The notes under the pieces: generated by a model
Told to the model about the DNA's origin: nothing
The model's input: the letters and a program-made list of their open reading frames with translations, nothing else
Database searches by the model: none
Program-made: the position numbers and the translations under genes
Part shown: positions 21,816 through 23,732 of the stretch, piece after piece
Numbering within the stretch: position 1 is the stretch's first letter
How the letters are laid out: each line of letters starts with the position of its first letter
Source: an uncultured Oscillospiraceae bacterium
Lineage (GTDB): Bacteria; Bacillota; Clostridia; Oscillospirales; Ruminococcaceae
Direction of reading: 5' to 3'
Length of the DNA: 23,732 bases
Assembly: GCA_934488695.1 (NCBI GenBank)
Contig: CAKSSH010000024.1
Coordinates: 1-23,732, forward strand

Positions 21816-22715
21816 TCAAGAATAGGTCTTGACGGTGTCCTTGTAGGTGGAGATAATATCGCGCAGCAGGTCGAACTTTTCAAAGTCGTTATTATAAACC
21901 AGGTTGATTTCTCGCATCATGCTGAAGTTTTCAATCGGCATGGCGGCGATCTTCCCCTTTTTCAGCTCGTCCAGACAGGCGCTTTGCGCCAACACCGAGA
22001 CGCCGAAGTCCCGCCGGACCAGATCCTTGATGGTGGCGATGTTGTCTACCTCTAAAATGACGTTGAAGTCGGATAAATCCAGATTGCTGGCCTGCAGGTG
22101 CGAGGTGAACAGATTGCGGGTGTTGGAATCCGGCAGCCGCAGAATCAGATTTTCTTTTTTGATTTCGTCTGCCGTAACCACGCCTTTTTTGGCAAGCGGA
22201 TGGTTGACGCTGGTGACCAGCACGAGACAGTCGGTGTCCAGCAGCGTGTACCGCAGCGACGGGTTGTTGCCGCGACCCTCCACCACCGCAAGATCCAGCT
22301 CAAATGTGCGCAGCTTTTCATAAAGATTATTTATCGTGTCGGTAATCATCTTTATATGAACGCCCGGATGACTGGCGGTGTACTTGGCAAGTGCTTCGGC
22401 AATCGGATTGCTCTCGGCCGTGTGGGTAATGCCGATGGCAAGGTCGGAAACGCCCTGCCGCTCACTGCTGATCGCCGTTTTCAGCCCCTCGTAAAGAGCA
22501 ACCATGCGCCGGGCGTAGCGCACGGCGATTTCGCCCTGCGGCGTAATGCGCAGCTCATTGTTGACCCGCTCAAAAATGTGAATGTTCAGCTCCTGCTCCA
22601 GCTGATGGATATGCTGACTGACGGCCGGTTGTGTCAGCGATAGCTGACGGGCAGCCTCGGTGTAGCTTTTGTATTGGGCAACGCGCAGCAGCGAGTATAT
22701 TTTCGGGTTAATCAT
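21816..22715 (-). CDS. LysR-family transcriptional regulator
   Basis: The 299-residue protein has the N-terminal LysR helix-turn-helix (SYTEAARQLSLTQPAVSQHI, about 17-36) and a two-lobed effector domain. The sequence fits the length and pattern of LysR regulators such as CysL-like ones, but the ligand is unknown. The ATG is preceded by AAAGGAAAAAAGG. It is divergent from mgtC, with a perfect inverted repeat between, and upstream of the chr pair on its own strand. LysR regulators usually control a divergent gene and themselves; adjacency to chr genes also suggests them as targets. Confidence 0.93.
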   Translation of the reverse strand: MINPKIYSLLRVAQYKSYTEAARQLSLTQPAVSQHIHQLEQELNIHIFERVNNELRITPQGEIAVRYARRMVALYEGLKTAISSERQGVSDLAIGITHTAESNPIAEALAKYTASHPGVHIKMITDTINNLYEKLRTFELDLAVVEGRGNNPSLRYTLLDTDCLVLVTSVNHPLAKKGVVTADEIKKENLILRLPDSNTRNLFTSHLQASNLDLSDFNVILEVDNIATIKDLVRRDFGVSVLAQSACLDELKKGKIAAMPIENFSMMREINLVYNNDFEKFDLLRDIISTYKDTVKTYS

Positions 22716-22769
22716 CCTTTTTTCCTTTCAACCATAAATTTTTGTGATACACATCGTAAAAATTATAAT

Positions 22770-22797
22770 TTGACATTATATCTTAAGAAGATATAAT
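22770..22797 (+). promoter_or_regulatory. mgtC promoter overlapped by inverted repeat
   Basis: TTGACA (22770-22775) and TATAAT (22792-22797), both 6/6, are 16 bp apart and point to mgtC. The perfect inverted repeat ATTATATCTT-AAG-AAGATATAAT (22775-22797) fills the spacer and the -10. A regulator bound there would cover the promoter; the adjacent LysR protein is the natural candidate. A minus-strand TATAAT at 22762-22767 might serve lysR, but lacks a good -35. Confidence 0.75.
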
Positions 22798-22902
22798 CTA
22801 TTGTATGTATTATAAATTGAAACCACGGAAAAGTCAAACAAAAAAATTTTTATGGACGCGCGGCGGTATCGTGCAAGTTTGTTTTTTTAAGGAGAAAGGA
22901 TC

Positions 22903-23658
22903 ATGACTTTTTTTCGTTTATTGATCGATAAGCTGACGATCGTACAGGAGCTGGAGTTTTTTCTGCGCATCGTTGTTTCCTGTATGTGCGGGGCGCTGAT
23001 AGGATATGAACGGACTCGCCGTTTCAAGGAAGCGGGAATCCGGACGCATATTTTGGTTGCCTGCGCTGCGGCGTTGATGATGCTGGTGTCCAAATACGGG
23101 TTTGCCGATTTGCAGGTAGGGACGAATGGGTTTTTCGCGGGGTCTCGCGGAGCCGACGCGGCGCGAATTGCGGCGCAGGTGGTCAGCGGCATATCCTTTT
23201 TGGGGGCCGGGGTCATTTTCAAGGCCGGCGGGTCGGTGCGCGGGCTGACGACGGCAGCCGGCATTTGGGCGACGGCCGGGATCGGACTGGCTATCGGTGC
23301 CGGGATGTATTTTGAGGGTATTTTTGTAACCTTGTTGGTGTTTGTGTCGCAGTATCTCATGCATAAAATTACAGTCGGAAAGGATTCGGTGGAAAGCGCC
23401 GACTTTTTGATCGTTGTGCGGGATTCGGACGATTTTCGGAAGCGCTTTGAGGCGCTGATGGCGGAGAAAAATGCCACGGTGTTTTACAATGGGATCACCA
23501 AGAACGAAAACGGCACCACGCAGTTTCATATGAGCATTACCCTTCCCCGCAAGGAGGGCTTGAGCGATCTTGTTTTTTATGCGGATGAGGACGAAAATGT
23601 TTTGCGTCTGGAGACGCAACCCGGCAACGAACATCCAGCAAAAGAGCCCGGCCGCTAA
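22903..23658 (+). CDS. MgtC/SapB family membrane protein
   Basis: The 251-residue protein has an MgtC-type N-terminal membrane domain with the family motifs GALIGYERTRRFKEAGIRTH (about 31-50) and RIAAQVVSGISFLGAGVIF (about 88-106), followed by more hydrophobic segments up to about 152. A soluble C-terminal domain of about 90 residues (roughly from 160) is ACT-like in position. MgtC proteins are linked to magnesium stress and virulence in some species; many homologues have unknown roles. The ATG has an AAGGAGAAAGG site. The gene is preceded by a consensus promoter and a roughly 100-nt leader. Confidence 0.9.
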   Translation: MTFFRLLIDKLTIVQELEFFLRIVVSCMCGALIGYERTRRFKEAGIRTHILVACAAALMMLVSKYGFADLQVGTNGFFAGSRGADAARIAAQVVSGISFLGAGVIFKAGGSVRGLTTAAGIWATAGIGLAIGAGMYFEGIFVTLLVFVSQYLMHKITVGKDSVESADFLIVVRDSDDFRKRFEALMAEKNATVFYNGITKNENGTTQFHMSITLPRKEGLSDLVFYADEDENVLRLETQPGNEHPAKEPGR

Positions 23659-23732
23659 TGCTCATGTACGGTAAGGAAGCAAGCAACCGAAAACAAGAGA
23701 TAGACCGCCAGCACTACACTATTCCGAACCAA
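23658..23732 (+). CDS. Possible partial ORF at right edge
   Basis: An ATG overlapping the mgtC stop (TAATG) opens a frame to the window end, 25 codons beginning MLMYGKEASNRKQE. No good ribosome site is seen; the TAATG overlap could allow re-initiation. The stretch is less GC-rich than its surroundings. I recognise no family in so short a piece, and it may be noncoding. Confidence 0.2.
   Translation, partial: MLMYGKEASNRKQEIDRQHYTIPNQ

Overview
The window is a Firmicutes (Clostridia-type) chromosomal replication-origin region. The gene order rpmH-rnpA-yidD-yidC-khpB(jag)-mnmE-mnmG-rsmG-noc runs leftward on the minus strand. The order dnaA-dnaN-yaaA-recF-remB-gyrB-gyrA runs rightward on the plus strand. 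This is the classic Firmicutes origin layout. High GC, Clostridia-like shine-dalgarno sequences and several TTG/GTG starts suggest a GC-rich member of the Clostridia. Oscillospirales is a guess, based mainly on protein flavour (for example the GyrB TOPRIM region), not on a search.

Left arm (1-9558, minus strand). A short-period GC-rich repeat opens the window. It is followed by a strong terminator, a SLOG/DUF1273 protein gene and a nucleoid-occlusion gene (noc). The tRNA/rRNA modification genes rsmG and mnmG come next. After them lies a 700-bp gene-free stretch packed with about 47-bp repeats and a GCCGTT-type microsatellite, then mnmE. The rpmH-rnpA-yidD-yidC-khpB cluster is driven by a near-consensus promoter and carries a probable attenuating terminator after rpmH. 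Two parS-like sites, each 15/16 to consensus, lie inside mnmG and mnmE, both in codons reading VSRET.

Origin (9559-11695). A divergent intergenic region carries the rpmH and dnaA promoters and DnaA-box-like sites, one of them inside the dnaA promoter spacer. The dnaA-dnaN gap holds three TTTTCCACA boxes. Near its end lies a DnaA-box-like site, a C-rich block and a run of CTA/TTA/ATA triplets that looks like a DnaA-trio unwinding element.

Right arm (9915-20058, plus strand). Replication initiation, clamp, recombination and gyrase genes lie here with typical small overlaps. A two-helix membrane protein of unknown function, with a 15-bp tandem repeat, sits between gyrB and gyrA. GyrA has Ala at the position equivalent to E. 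coli Ser83 and a divergent GyrA box.

Far right (20059-23732). A split chromate-transporter (CHR) pair and a LysR regulator lie on the minus strand, separated by about 100-bp repeats. An MgtC/SapB family gene is divergent from lysR, and its consensus promoter is overlapped by a perfect inverted repeat. A perfect 14-bp match to the Noc-binding site known from Bacillus lies inside the first chr gene. It agrees with the Noc-type specificity residues of the ParB-family protein in this window. I found no clearly new multi-gene system. The most interesting items are the Noc/NBS/parS arrangement, the origin architecture, the repeat arrays and several unusual protein extensions.
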